From Emydura subglobosa (taxonomy: Eukaryota; Chordata; Testudines; Chelidae): 64,000 nt of DNA. Location: contig ML679954.1 of NCBI GenBank assembly GCA_007922225.1, forward strand, positions 22,465,003 to 22,529,002. The letters are read 5' to 3'. Made by a program: the position numbers and the translations under genes. The stretch's first letter is position 1, and each line of letters opens with the position of its first letter. The notes under the pieces were generated by a model, which searched no databases, had not been told where the DNA came from, and saw nothing but the letters and a program-made list of their open reading frames with translations. Positions 1-10,788 of the stretch are shown piece by piece.

Positions 1-60
1 TTGTAAAATGCTTTGAGATCAATGGATGAAAAAGCTAAGTGTTCTTATTATAGCAACTTG
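1..60 (+). repeat. MIR/L2-type 3' tail fragment
   Basis: The window opens with a match to the 3' tail shared by old MIR and L2-type repeats: TGTAAA, GCTTTGAGAT, then GGATGAAAAAGCTAAGTGTTC and a TTATTAT end. It is diverged and its 5' part lies outside the window. Confidence 0.5.
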
Positions 61-1849
61 TGTAAAAGCTTGTGCTATAATCCTTGAAGTTTACTCTTCA
101 TTTTGAGTCTCCAAAGTGATATTGGAACACCACAAAATTAGAATTGCCACTTCTATGGGACTTTAAATATCAGATGTGTGTAGCACATGCTACCTTTTAA
201 TTCACAAGTTACAAAAGTAAAGGTTTATTAGCTCACTTACCGGACTGAAGAACATATAGTAAAAGCCAAATGTATTCATCATTGAATAATATATTTCAGA
301 CATGAAAATGAGGATTTCCCAGTTCACTATAGAAGCAGTGTTATATTTAATACATGGGTAAACGGAACAGATTTTAGATAGCAGAGTGTATGTGTGTGAG
401 AGAGAGAGATCTGAGTGAAAAAAAGGTGCGTAAGTAATCTTTTATTTGCTGGAGGTTTTTGTTATTATAGGAACAGGTTGATTGTTTAGGCAGTGCCAGC
501 ATTTCCTTTTAATCCCCTGTTTTCACAGGTTTATGTCCAGCATAAAATTCAGTGTACAAGGTGTTGGCCTGAGATTGATTTCTATTGAAATGTTATAAGA
601 AAAAAAAATCTGTTTGGAAGAATCTCAGTTACCATGCACAAGTGTAAAAAAAAAAAGAAGAAGTCTGCTGCTTAAGATGATTTCAACACTTGGACAACTC
701 AAATGTTAGCTTTCTCGCAAAAAGATATTTGGCAAGTAAGTACAAGAATAGGGTCTTATAGGGCCCAATCCCTTAGTCTCTATGCAGGTAAGACTCCCAT
801 TAAAATCAGTGGCATATTTGGCTGAATAAGAACTGTGACATGAGGCCTGATTCTCCCCTACATTTCACCTCGAATAGACATTTACATTTCTGCAAAGTGG
901 GTGTAAAAAGCTACTGCTGGTATAAGGGACCAGAGAACTCTAATGCAGTAGCATTGTACATCCACTGTGCACAGATGTAAATGATTACACAAGGCACAAA
1001 GCAGCAGAGCATTAGTCTATGCTATTCAAAAGTGAAAGAAAAGGAATAAATAAATAACTAAATAAATGGAACATATTTTGTTTCATATTGTGCCATCAAT
1101 TATTAAGTAACCCTCCCCAGAGTAGATCAATAGGGATTTCTACTTAAACATAAGTGGCATTTATGGCCCATATTTAGAAGAATGTTATTAGTGCATACAG
1201 AGTTAACTAATCCTCATAAGGAATTTTAGCTTTCCTGTCTCATCATAGACTGTAGATGTCTCAAGTATGTGTTTATTTACTAGATAACATCATTTTTTAA
1301 AAAACGGAACAATTGAAAATGTTAACGGATAGTGCAACAAAGAGTGTTTAGAGCTAGCAAGTGTAGACCTACTGCAGAATGCAGGAGAGAGGAGCATATT
1401 AGGAAAACTTCTTTAAAGTGTCTAAAAATACTTGGGCATTTGAAGGTACTCTGATTGATTGACTAGATTAAAAAAGGATTAAAAAAATTAGAAATACACA
1501 TTTTACCAACAGAAAAAGAACATCTTCAGAGCCACCCCAGTCTCTTAGGTATATAAATAAGCATTTTAAAAAAAACCTACCATGTATTCACTAGACCAGA
1601 ACAGCTAGTTCACAGCCATTTCAGGTCTTCCATGTAAAAATATGTATTTTCACATTAAATACTGACTTATCTAACTGAGTGGAATGGAGCCAACGACTTT
1701 TCTATTTTTCCTTTTAGTTTCTCTTTCCTATTAGTTACCCAAGCTTATTCAGTGCTTAATTTAAGCACATGCTTAATTTCCATTTAGGCTGCCTGAAGGC
1801 CTGATGCAGCACTTAAGCACTTTCCTGATTTGGACAAGTGAGGGAGTAT
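61..1849. other. Intron sequence, no gene; weak palindromic MITE traces
   Basis: This is AT-rich intronic DNA with short poly-A and GA runs (about 400-410). Around 765-1020 there are phrases typical of small palindromic sauropsid MITEs (GAGGCCTGATTCTCC, AAATCAGTGGC, GATGTAAATGATTACAC), too diverged to bound. Nothing coding was seen. Confidence 0.5.
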
Positions 1850-1940
1850 CTCAAGCAGTAGACTGGAATCCTGGTTCCTGGGTTCTAGTCCAAATTCTGT
1901 TATTGACTTCTCTCTATGCGTTTTTTATAATTCATTTCAG
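1850..1940 (+). repeat. MIR fragment
   Basis: The stretch with GCAGTAGACTGGAATCCTGG, then GGTTCTAGTCC and AATTCTGTTATTGACTTC resembles the middle of the MIR SINE, where a tRNA-derived head leads into the core. Strongly diverged. Confidence 0.4.
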
Positions 1941-2160
1941 TATCTAAGTGCTAAGCTGGTAAAATAGATCAGCATGGATGCTGGACATTATAGACAATTT
2001 TGCTCTTTAGCTTTCCCAGGATCTAGGAAGCTCCAGGCTACTGGGCATTACTTTTTGTTTTTCCCTAAAGATTTCAGATCTGATGGAAAAGTAGCACATT
2101 CTAAAAAGTCTATCTTTGCTGGCAGCTCTTTCCACAAACAGCTGTAACTGAGAATACTTT

Positions 2161-2245
2161 GGGCCAGATTCTCATCTGGTGTAAATCAATGTGGCTCCAC
2201 TGAAATCAGTGGAACTACTTGAAAGGAGAGAGTCTGAACCAATGT
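2161..2245. repeat. Small palindromic MITE (TGTAAATCA / AATCAGTGG type)
   Basis: The left arm is GGCCAGATTCTCATCTGG with GTAAATCA; the right part has CACTGAAATCAGTGGAAC followed by an inverted copy of the start (GAGAGTCTGAACC). It belongs to a group of 70-180 bp palindromic repeats seen many times in this window. Confidence 0.55.
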
Positions 2246-2329
2246 AGCTCTAGATTCCATACATTTTAATCCTGAGTTTTGGTAACTGCATTGTTCCTGT
2301 GGAGCATATTTTAATAAGTGGGCCATGGA

Positions 2330-2690
2330 CGGAAAGATGATCTTTGATTATTCTTTGATGGCTCTGAATGTCAAGCTCAAGATCTTGAGCTGGCATAGGA
2401 TGTGAATTGGGAGCCAGTGGAGGGTGTAAAATCCAAAAGTGATGTGCTTTTGGGAGCTAGCCTAATGGGAAGGTGGGCTATTGTGTTCTGCATTATTTGG
2501 AACCTCCACGTTACTCAAACCTTTAACTCCAGAAGTAGGGAGTTACAATAATTCAGTCTGGAGGTGCCTATTTGTGGACCACTCTGGCCAGATTTCTTTT
2601 GGAGAAGAGGAGGCAAAGTCTCCTAATCAACTGACAATGGATAAAGAAAGACATTTCTTGCAACGTAGCTAGCTAGTCATTCAAGGTTAA
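2330..2690 (-). repeat. L2-like LINE reverse transcriptase fragment
   Basis: Read on the minus strand, broken frames give T-S-R-L-N-Y-C-N-S and then F-Y-T-L-H-W-L-P-I-H followed by L-K-I-L-S-L-T-F-R-A. These correspond to the SRLDYCN and LHWLPV...TFKA motifs of the C-terminal reverse transcriptase domain in L2-type LINEs. Stops and frameshifts make it a dead fragment. The plus-strand 63-codon ORF here is a shadow of it. Confidence 0.7.
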
Positions 2691-2798
2691 TAATTTAAGA
2701 TGGCAAACCAGACTTAATATCATTTGCCAAACAGAGGATAGATGCTCTCAGTACAAGGGCAGTAGATAGATGCCCTCAGTAGGTCAGCGTTTCAGCTA

Positions 2799-3192
2799 CA
2801 GTAGAACCTCAGAGTTACGAACAACAGAGTTACAAAATGACCCATCAACCACAACTTCATTTGGAACCAGAAGTGCAGAATCAGGCAGCAGCAGACACCA
2901 AAAAAGTACAGTGCTGCATCAAATGTAAATTACTAAAAAAAACAAAGGGAAAGTTTAAAAAAAAAGATCTGACAAGATAAGGAAACTGTTTCTGTGCTTG
3001 TTTCATTTAAATTAAGATGGTTGAAAGCAGCATTTTTTCTTCTGCATAGTAAAGTTTCAAAGCTGTATTAAGTCAATGTTCAGTCATAAATTTTTGAAAG
3101 AACAATCATATCATTTTGTTCAGAGTTACGAATTTTTCAGCATTATGAACAACTTCCATTCCCGAGGTGTTCGTAACTCTGAGGTTTTACTG
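2799..3192. mobile_element. Pogo/Tigger-like MITE, copy 1
   Basis: This 394-bp non-autonomous DNA transposon has near-perfect terminal inverted repeats: CAGTAGAACCTCAGAGTTAC at the left and its inverse (GTAACTCTGAGGTTTTACTG) at the right. TA dinucleotides at 2797-2798 and 3193-3194 flank it, as expected of Tc1/mariner/pogo target duplications. The CAGTA terminus and subterminal GTTACGAA repeats suit a Tigger-type element. No transposase reading frame. A second copy lies at 31734-32140 in the same orientation. Confidence 0.8.
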
Positions 3193-3194
3193 TA

Positions 3195-3734
3195 GTTCCT
3201 TAAAACATTTCTCCTTCCTCACTAGAATCACTTTTATCCAGTCATTTTATCCACTGCAGTATAAGCCATTGGTCTTCATCCACAGCAATGGCTACATCTA
3301 TTGCAAATGAAACATACAGGTTGATGTCATCAACATATTGCTAACAGCATAGCGTGTGGTGTCTAACAACTGTTCTAGGAGGTTTCATGTAGGTATCAAA
3401 GAGGAAGTGGACAGAAAAGAACCCTTTCAAATTTTACATGTAAGGACTCATGTAGGAGCAATTACCCATTGCCATTTTGTGGGTCCTGTTTGAGAGGAAT
3501 GACTATTGGAATTATAATGATATGCTATCTACAAGGCTTTATCATGTCAACAGATCAGTAGAAGTCTGGGATCAACTGTATGATGTTATAGAAAGGTCAA
3601 AGTTGCATAAGAATTGAGATTTGCTCTCTATCCATTATCATGAGGCCATCCATTTGTGATTTTAGGGTTGTTTTTTTTTTTTTGCCATAATCCAGTGAAA
3701 TTTCTGATTGCAAAAGGTGATGGCAATTGTCATG
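3195..3734. other. Intron sequence, nothing recognised
   Basis: Unannotated AT-rich intron with a poly-T run near 3670. No frame, repeat family or RNA gene was recognised. Confidence 0.5.
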
Positions 3735-3860
3735 GCTCACCAAGGCAATCTAGACAAATCGCCTTATCTGTCTGTGCTTCAGTTTGCTCACGTATAGAAT
3801 AGGGATAATGTGGAGGTCACCCTGAAAAGGTTAGTATTTGCCAATAGTTATCACATATTT
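3735..3860 (+). repeat. MIR fragment
   Basis: The phrases CTGTGCTTCAGTTTGCTCA and ATAGAATAGGGATAATG match the MIR core (CTCTGTGCCTCAGTTTCC...AAAATGGGGATAATA). Diverged and partial. Confidence 0.6.
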
Positions 3861-5827
3861 AGATCCTATTTTAAACATAGGGAATAACTGTGGTACATTA
3901 GATACTATTGTATGCTAACAGTTATGGACTACAGTACCAATGAAGTCTGTATTACAATCTGGCCAAATTGTTTGCAAACGTGACTTGAGTTCCTCTTAAT
4001 ATAGGTGTTGTAGAAGTAAGTGCAAAGATTTATTGCACTGTACCCCTTAAATCACAGGTTAAAAGAATCATTGTGTTACTGTTTTTGTTTTAGAATGGAT
4101 GGGCCAAAAGCGAACCTTAGATTTTAATTTTCTGGATTAAGATCAGTGTGCATCACCACTTTAATTTTATTTAGTGACACTTTTTTACTTAATTAACACC
4201 AGTCTTACATCTGCTCAAAAGCAATCCCAAGGAAGTTGCTCTAAAATGCAAGTGATTACACTGAAGTTCCTATCATTATTTTAAAGTGGTATTCCACAGC
4301 ATCAACTGTCAGCTGGTATCCTCCACCCTTCCCCCCCACTATACCACTGCAGAGGAAGAATTTGTTGTGTGGGAGATCTAAAATTGTGGAGAATATATCA
4401 CCATCTGAGTGGACATGGTTACAGCACCATTCAAAAATGTCACTTAACTCTCTGCCAGGAGAAAATTTTGTTCTTACATGCAGAGATACCCAAGTGAGTT
4501 GTTACACATCTGTGGCAACCATAATTATTGCACAGACCTGCCTGAAGTGGCAGTATCTTTATCTGACTTCATCTTAGAGAAGAGCCATTGAGTAACAACT
4601 ACTGTGTCACAATAGGGAATACAATATATTTGTGAGCGGAAATGAAATCATTGTTATGTGCACTGTATTCCTACTAGAAGAGAAATAAGCAAGGTTAATT
4701 TCATGCTGGTTTATATAATTTCCTGAAGGATATAAAAGGAAAAAGCTGTGTTGGAGAATATCAGTGGTGTGTTCAGAATCCCACACTAGGGAAACCAGCT
4801 TACTGTAGCAGTACTTCTGTTGCTCTTTTTCAATAGATTTTAAAGCATTTCTGTGTAAGAGCCCCCCTAAGGATTGATATTAAAGACTAGACTGTGCCCT
4901 TAATAGCCACTGTTGCAGTAAGGGTGTGTAGAGAAGCACTTTGCTAGCTACAATGACTGGTGATCAGCCTCCAAAGGAGACACACAATGTTTTTGTGTCC
5001 AGGAGTGGCAATCTTTAGCTCCCTGCACACTCTGGATTGAAAAATCTCAGGGACAGGATATCCCACATTCACATCATGCCCCCTTGGGTGTCTAGCACTA
5101 TTGCTACCATGTGTGTTCATCCCTCTTCACTCCTATTTTAACTTTATACCCTAAGCAAAATCCTGTGATTCTACCTTCCATTTAACCAAATACACAGAAG
5201 CTACAAAGTGAATTGTTTCTAAAATGATAATGAGTCATGGTTCCAAGAAAAGAAAATCCAAAACAGAACCATTGACTCAAGCTGACTAATCCTGTCAGAG
5301 AAAAAAACCTCAAATGATGAGCAGTTCATTCAAGGGGATTCACAGTGAATCTTATGAAAATATATGGCAGGCCAAACTGCACAGGCCTCATATGTTAACA
5401 GGTGGAGAAAAAGACGGGAAATGCCAGGAAAATGCAGACAGAGCTGGTGTTGGGGGACAGCACCAAAGCTGCAAGCAGTTGGTCAGAAACATCCCTACCC
5501 TCTTCTCCTGGAAGATAGCCAGAAAGAAAGCAGATTTTGCTCAAAAGAGTAGAGAAAAACTGAATATATCAGGGTTTTTTTTCTTATGCTTCATACGCTT
5601 GCCAGCTTCTGCTCCAGGTGTACCAACAATACACACAGCCAGCAACAAAACATCACTCAAATACCAGCGCTGAGTCCTGGCACCAATTAATGTTCTGCAG
5701 TAAATATAGTCAGACATGAGCTATATACAGGCAATATTCCTGAAAAGCCTGAGCTTGGAAATCTCTCAGAAAGAAAACGGACTTTTAAAATTTCTTTTGG
5801 GCAAATTCAAATGGTAAAATCACACTC
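3861..5827. other. Intron sequence, nothing recognised
   Basis: Two kilobases of intron without recognisable repeats. Open frames of 71, 119 and 62 codons occur but resemble no family and overlap out of frame. Confidence 0.5.
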
Positions 5828-5830
5828 TAA

Positions 5831-6997
5831 GGCCTTGTCTACACTACGGAGTTTTGACGACACAAATTATGCTGGCATATAGCCACCGCTGTAATTAAAC
5901 CGCTATTGTATGATCTCATTACACTTCTTGTGTCAGCGGAGTGCATTCACACTAGCAGCTCTTGCATCGACATTGGGGGCAGTGTATTGTGGGTAGCTAT
6001 CCCACATTGCAGCTGCGCTGGGTGTTTTGGGAGGGGTTTGCAATGCCTCATGGGGCAGGCACAGCACCAGATGATGAAGGTTTGTGAATCCCATTGCTTC
6101 ATGGGCATCCTACTAGATTGACAGCCACTTTTCAACTGCCCTGTCAGCCACACGGACGTTGCTGAACACAAACATAAGAAGCCCACAGAAGTGTGTGAGT
6201 GGGACGGGGAAGAGTGTGAGTGAGAAAGAGAGACTGTGTTGGGGGACAGTGAGCATGTCCGCAAGCTGTCTCTAAGTTCAGACAGCAGCTGGAAGCAACC
6301 AAACCTGAGGCAGAAGCTGCTGCATAGACAGCTGGTGTCTCCCTGTGTCGTCGTCCCCCCCCCCGACCCAGCTCAGCAGAGACCTGTACACCGGCAGGGG
6401 GAGGGAGACACCCCGACATAGTCCCCCCCCTCCCTCCTTGGCTCTGCACAGCACATCAGGAATCTCTCTCTCCTCCTCTCCCAGCAGCAGCCCCGCTGCC
6501 TGCATGCCTACGATGGGAGATCAGGATTGATTCCCTTAGAGTTCTCCCACACCCTTGTCTCCCACAGACCCAGGAGAATGATCCACCCCCTCCCCGGTAG
6601 TCCAGGCAGAAGCCCGTTTACTGCTGGGAGCATGCACAACTGGGAAGTAGCTGTGTGAGCTCGCCAAACGGAGCAAATTCAAAACATCCTGGGGCTTTGA
6701 AAGGGGAGGGGCGCATGCCTGTGTAACTGGAATGCAGGACAGCACAGCAGAGTTCAAAATAGTGAGCAGAGTGGTCAGGGTGGTCACTGTGGGATAGTTC
6801 CTGGAGCCCAGTTACGGCACGCAGCACCTACACTGACTTTGCTGCAAAAAGCTTTACTCCTCTTGTTGAAGTGGTTTTATTTTGTCGCTAAAGCAGGGAA
6901 GTTTTGTCGGCTGGGGGGAGCATTGTAGTGGGTACACCACTATTTTGTCACCAAAAGCTGACTTTTGTCGACAAAGCTCTGTAGTGTAGAGTAGCCC
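5831..6997. mobile_element. Harbinger-like non-autonomous DNA transposon
   Basis: This is a 1167-bp element. The left end GGCCTTGTCTACACTAC and the inverse of the right end (GGGCTACTCTACACTAC) form 17-bp terminal inverted repeats with three mismatches. Both sides are flanked by TAA (5828-5830 and 6998-7000), the TWA target duplication typical of PIF/Harbinger. The subterminal regions carry further inverted similarity (TTTTGACGAC against GTCGACAAA). The GC-rich interior (about 6140-6800, with a C9-10 run at 6350) encodes no transposase I recognise. Several short overlapping ORFs inside are chance frames. Confidence 0.75.
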
Positions 6998-7079
6998 TAA
7001 TTTTCAATGAATGCCAACGTGGAAGGTCTAGATACTGACAAAACAACCTACTGTATAGTTCGAGAAGATTGAGCAGCCA

Positions 7080-8490
7080 GCCACTCATAGATGAAAAGCT
7101 GAAATCTCAGCTAAGTGGACCTTAGTTGTAGATGCTGAAAGACCCTGATGTTTAAGATGTAACAGGTAGTCCAAGACAAGAGGTATAGGTGACAGCTCTG
7201 GAGAAATGCGTTTCTGTGTGGACCAGAGAAAGAGAACTGCTTCCATTTTGCTAGGTAGGCAGCCCTAGTGGAGGGTTTTCTACCTCCCAGGAGGATCTCT
7301 CTCACCTGCTCTGAACATTCCATCTCCTGTGGGCTCAGCCACGGAGCTTCCTCACTGGGAGGTGTGGGGACTGCAAGTTCGGATGACGAAGGCGGCCAGG
7401 ATCCTGACTAATCAGGTCTGGCACTAATGGAAGACAGATAGGGGCCTCCATTGGCAGCTCGAGCAGCGTGGTGTAGCAATGCTGGTGCAGCCACACCAGG
7501 GCTACCAAGATCATTGCCTGCTGCTTTGTCCGTCCTGACCTTTAGAAGGACCCTGTGCACCAGCGGAATCGGGGGAAAGGCATAGAACAGATGCCAGGGG
7601 ATGAGGAAAGCGTCTGCAATAAACCTCAGACTGTGGTTCTGGACAGAGCAGAACTGTGTGCACTTCCTATTGGACTTTGTTGTGAATAGATCTATCTGAG
7701 GAATCTCCCACCTTTGGAAGATGCCAATTACCCCATCTGGCGGAGAGACCACTCGTGGGTGGATATTGACCTGCTGAGATAATCTGCGAGCACATTCTGA
7801 GACCTGGATAGATAAGAGGCTTCCATATCTACCATGTGAGCTATGGAAAAGTGCCAGAGGTCAAGGGCTTCCTGAGACAGGAGAGAGGAGTGAGCACCAC
7901 CCTGTCTGTTTATACATCACTGTTGTGTTGTCTTTCCTTATCGCGATGCATTTGGGTTAGGGTTAGAGGAGAGAGGAGTGAGCACCACCCTGTCTGTTTA
8001 TACATCACTGTTGTGTTGTCTTTCCTTATCGCGATGCATTTGCCTTTCAAATGGGCCCTGACGGCTTGACAGGTGAGTTGTACTGCTCTTAACTCTCTTA
8101 CGCTGATGTGAATGGACAGATCTTCCTATGATCACAGCCCTTGAGTCCTTAGGTGGCCTAAATGTGCCCCTCCAGCCTGTATCTGAAGTGTGAATCACTG
8201 GGGTCCAGGTGGGAGATGGTCCTGAAAATGGGACTCCTGCACATAACACACACTGGCCTAGTCACCAATGGAGTGTGTTCAGTACTGATGCTGGGATTGA
8301 TACTATCTTGTCTATGCAATTCCGGGATGGTTGGTTAAACTGAGGTCAGCCATGCCTGCAAGGGTCTGAGGCATAGGCTGGCATGCTGAACTACATAAGT
8401 ACAGGCCACCAAATGGCCCAACAGCCTCTTTCCTCTGATAATCCAGGCACTCAAAATCCACTTTTGGGCCTTAGCTTTTTTATTTTTTGT
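7080..8490 (-). mobile_element. DIRS-like tyrosine-recombinase retroelement fragment (RT end, RNase H, start of recombinase)
   Basis: On the minus strand, broken frames read in order. About 8490-8330: the end of reverse transcriptase (K-R-L-L-G-H-L-V-A-C-T then L-R-P-L-Q). Next: G-G-A-H-L-G-H-L-R-T-Q-G-L. Then V-R-E-L-R-A-V-Q-L-T and R-K-D-N-T-T-V, which are RNase H motifs. Then S-Q-N-V-L-A-D-Y-L-S-R and P-Q-I-D-L-F-T-T with F-Y-A-F-P-P-I-P. Last: L-L-G-G-R-K-P-S-T-R-A-A-Y with W-K-Q-F, the usual opening of the DIRS/Ngaro tyrosine recombinase. The order and motifs are those of YR retroelements, not LTR elements. Frameshifts and a duplication (7879-8042) show it is dead. Confidence 0.78.
7879..8042. 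repeat. Perfect 76-bp direct duplication split by two GGTTAG hexamers
   Basis: The 76 bases at 7879-7954 recur without mismatch at 7967-8042. Exactly 12 bases, GGTTAGGGTTAG, lie between the copies: two units of the vertebrate telomere repeat. The duplicated segment lies in the RNase H region of the surrounding DIRS-like fragment and shifts its frame (88 bp added). Confidence 0.95.
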
Positions 8491-8742
8491 TTCGATTTGA
8501 AACTGAAACAAAAACAAAAAACCACATGAGCAAAATTTTAAAGAACATGTCTAACTGCCTATCATGCTAAAGTAGCCATCTGCAGTTTTTAATTTCTATA
8601 CTCAGAAGCACTTAAGATTCTTTTCACAGTATAATTCCTTCTGAAATAACTGATAAGATTTGCCACTGAAAAATTTAGAATTAGACAAAAAGGAAATAGC
8701 CTTACTTGATGAAGTATGCACAATTTGTGAAAATCAAACTAG

Positions 8743-9010
8743 TATCATAGAATCATAGATGTTAAATACAGAAAAGACTTATTAGGTTGTTTTGTCCCTT
8801 AGCCCTGCTATTGCAGGATTAGAATTCATTCAAGTAATTTGTTTGGTCTACTTTTAAAGCATTCAAGAAATGAAGCTTCCACTATGTCTTCTTCTTTAAT
8901 TTGGGGAACCAATCCTTCTTTCATTCACTCTTTTTCCATGGCCAGTTTTGTCCCCATAGCTGAAAGCCCATTTTGTTTCTTTTTCCAAAATTACATGTGT
9001 TCACTAATTA
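8743..9010 (-). mobile_element. CR1 LINE 3' end
   Basis: It begins TATCATAGAATCATAGAT, the reverse complement of the ATTCTATGAT-type microsatellite that ends CR1 elements. It continues through a C-C-C-T-C..AATT...CATTCAAGAAATGAAGCTTCC stretch, as in old antisense CR1 copies. 5'-truncated, as usual for CR1. Confidence 0.65.
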
Positions 9011-9254
9011 ATATTAGACATTATTTAATGCTTCCTACAGTAAGGTATTAAAGCCTTAAACCTGCCTTAAGCTCATATGCAATCTTCCCTCCCAGAGTAG
9101 TCCTGTTGAAGTCAATGTAATTACTAATGAGAGTTAAGTTAAAAATATTAAGTGTTAGCAGGATTGGCATCTAAGTTATTATGGTTCAAATTTCATAGTA
9201 TTACACTATGGGTAAATCTGACTTTGTACATGGTATTTAGTAGATGGTCTAGTA

Positions 9255-9665
9255 CAGTGGTTCTCAACCTTCCCAGACGACTGTGCCCCTGTCAGGAGTC
9301 TGATTAGTCTTGCGTACCCTCACGTTTCATCTCACTTAAACACTACTTGCTTACAAAATCAGACATCAAAATACAAGAGTGTCAGCACACTGTTACTGAA
9401 AAATTGCTTATTTTCTAATTTTTACCAAATAATTATAAAATAAATCAATTGGAATATAAATATTGTACTTACATTTCAGTGTACAGTATACAGAACTGTA
9501 TAAACAGATCATTGTCTGCATGAAATTTTAGTTTGTACTGACTTTGCCTAGTTTTACAACGGACTACATAAAAAGCACTAGCAAATATCTAGATGAGTTG
9601 GTGGACCCCCTGGAAGACCTCTGAGTACTGCCAGGGGGACACACACCCCTGGTTGAGAACCACTG
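9255..9665. mobile_element. hAT (Charlie-like) MITE with 8-bp target duplication
   Basis: A 411-bp element bounded by CAGTGGTTCTCAACC and its exact inverse GGTTGAGAACCACTG. Flanking 8-mers are gtctagta (9247-9254) and gtctatgg (9666-9673), identical over the first six bases, consistent with an aged hAT target duplication. The AT-rich interior has no transposase frame. Confidence 0.82.
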
Positions 9666-9719
9666 GTCTATGGTCTCTATATTTGAGAAATGATGATCTT
9701 GTGGCAATAGAATGAGATT

Positions 9720-9900
9720 TAATTCCTGCTTCTACCATAGACATTCTGTTTGATATCATACAAACGTCTCTGGGCCTCAGCTCCCTCTCTCTAAAGTGGG
9801 GATGATAATACTCCCTTGCTATTATTCCTTTAGCTCAAGTAATAGAGGACTATAATTCGGAGCAGAAGGTTCAGGGTTCTGCTCTGAGATTAGACTAGAG
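9720..9900 (+). repeat. MIR-like core followed by a possible tRNA-derived SINE head
   Basis: CTCTGGGCCTCAGCTCCCTC and AAGTGGGGATGATAATAC match the MIR core. Directly after it, TAGCTCAAGTAATAGAGG resembles an A box and GGTTCAGGGTTC a B box of RNA polymerase III promoters, so the downstream part may be a separate tRNA-derived SINE. No intact tRNA cloverleaf was seen. Confidence 0.45.
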
Positions 9901-10005
9901 CAGCGTTTCTCAACCTTTTTGATACCAGGGGCCAGCTTCCTATATTGTGTTAGGGAGTTCTCAGGGACCAATGCAGGCCCAGGGACCGGTCATTGAGAAA
10001 CACTG
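9901..10005. mobile_element. Short hAT-like MITE with 8-bp target duplication
   Basis: A 105-bp element with ends CAGCGTTTCTCAA and TTGAGAAACACTG (inverse CAGTGTTTCTCAA, one mismatch). Flanking 8-mers gactagag (9893-9900) and aactagag (10006-10013) differ at one base. Size and ends fit an internally deleted hAT element. Confidence 0.8.
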
Positions 10006-10013
10006 AACTAGAG

Positions 10014-10788
10014 GATCATAATGGTACCTTTTGGTCTTAAAATCCGGGAACACATTTGTTACTTATTGTTTTATAACAAATGGTGTTCATGTTTCATTTT
10101 TAATAAGTCATGAGTAAATCAAAGAATGTTTGGAAGCAGAATACAATTAGAGCTGAACTGCACTGTCCACTAAAATGTAGTAAGCATGTTCTTGTCTCTG
10201 AAAACAGACATGCTGGGATGTTGAATCTGATCCAGAAGCTTTAATATTCCACTACTAGAAAATCCAAACAACCTCATTTATATTTAATACGTTTCAAATC
10301 AATATTTCCCTTCATTTTATATCACCTTACCAGCATAACTATATATAACTGAAAATTTTATGAATAAATTGTCTGTTATGAATAATTTATTCCAGTCATA
10401 GGGGAAAACAAATTGTAAAATACTGCTGACAAAAACAATGTATATATGTTTATATTAAGGAATAAACCTTTCTTTCTAACTCCATCTTGCCTAACTTAGC
10501 TTTTAAAATCCTGTAGCCTCTTTTCCCTTTTTAAATGTCATTCAGGCTTCCCCAGACATACTCGCCAATGAAAAATGCAATGGCTTTGTCTGTTCTCAAA
10601 GAACATTTGAACTAATCTGAAGGGAGGAAAAAAGCCAAAAAACTCTACCCGCTCAAGATATTATACATGGTATAAACACAAAATGAACACTATAACTGTT
10701 TTACCCCACTGTTACTGAACTCACTGTCCTGAGGCTGTGCACATTCAGAGAGAAAATAAATGCTTCCCCATGTCACATGAAGTGTAGT
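10014..10788. other. Intron sequence, nothing recognised
   Basis: AT-rich intron without recognised repeats or frames. Confidence 0.5.

Noticed and set aside
5314..5673. 119-codon plus-strand open frame
   Set aside because: No known domain, no codon-like pattern, and overlapping frames of similar length; chance ORF in intron.
6144..6530. Cluster of overlapping frames on both strands
   Set aside because: Interior of the Harbinger-like element; GC-rich composition, no transposase motifs.
9828..9895. Possible tRNA gene (A- and B-box-like words)
   Set aside because: No cloverleaf or anticodon arm can be drawn; better explained as a SINE head.
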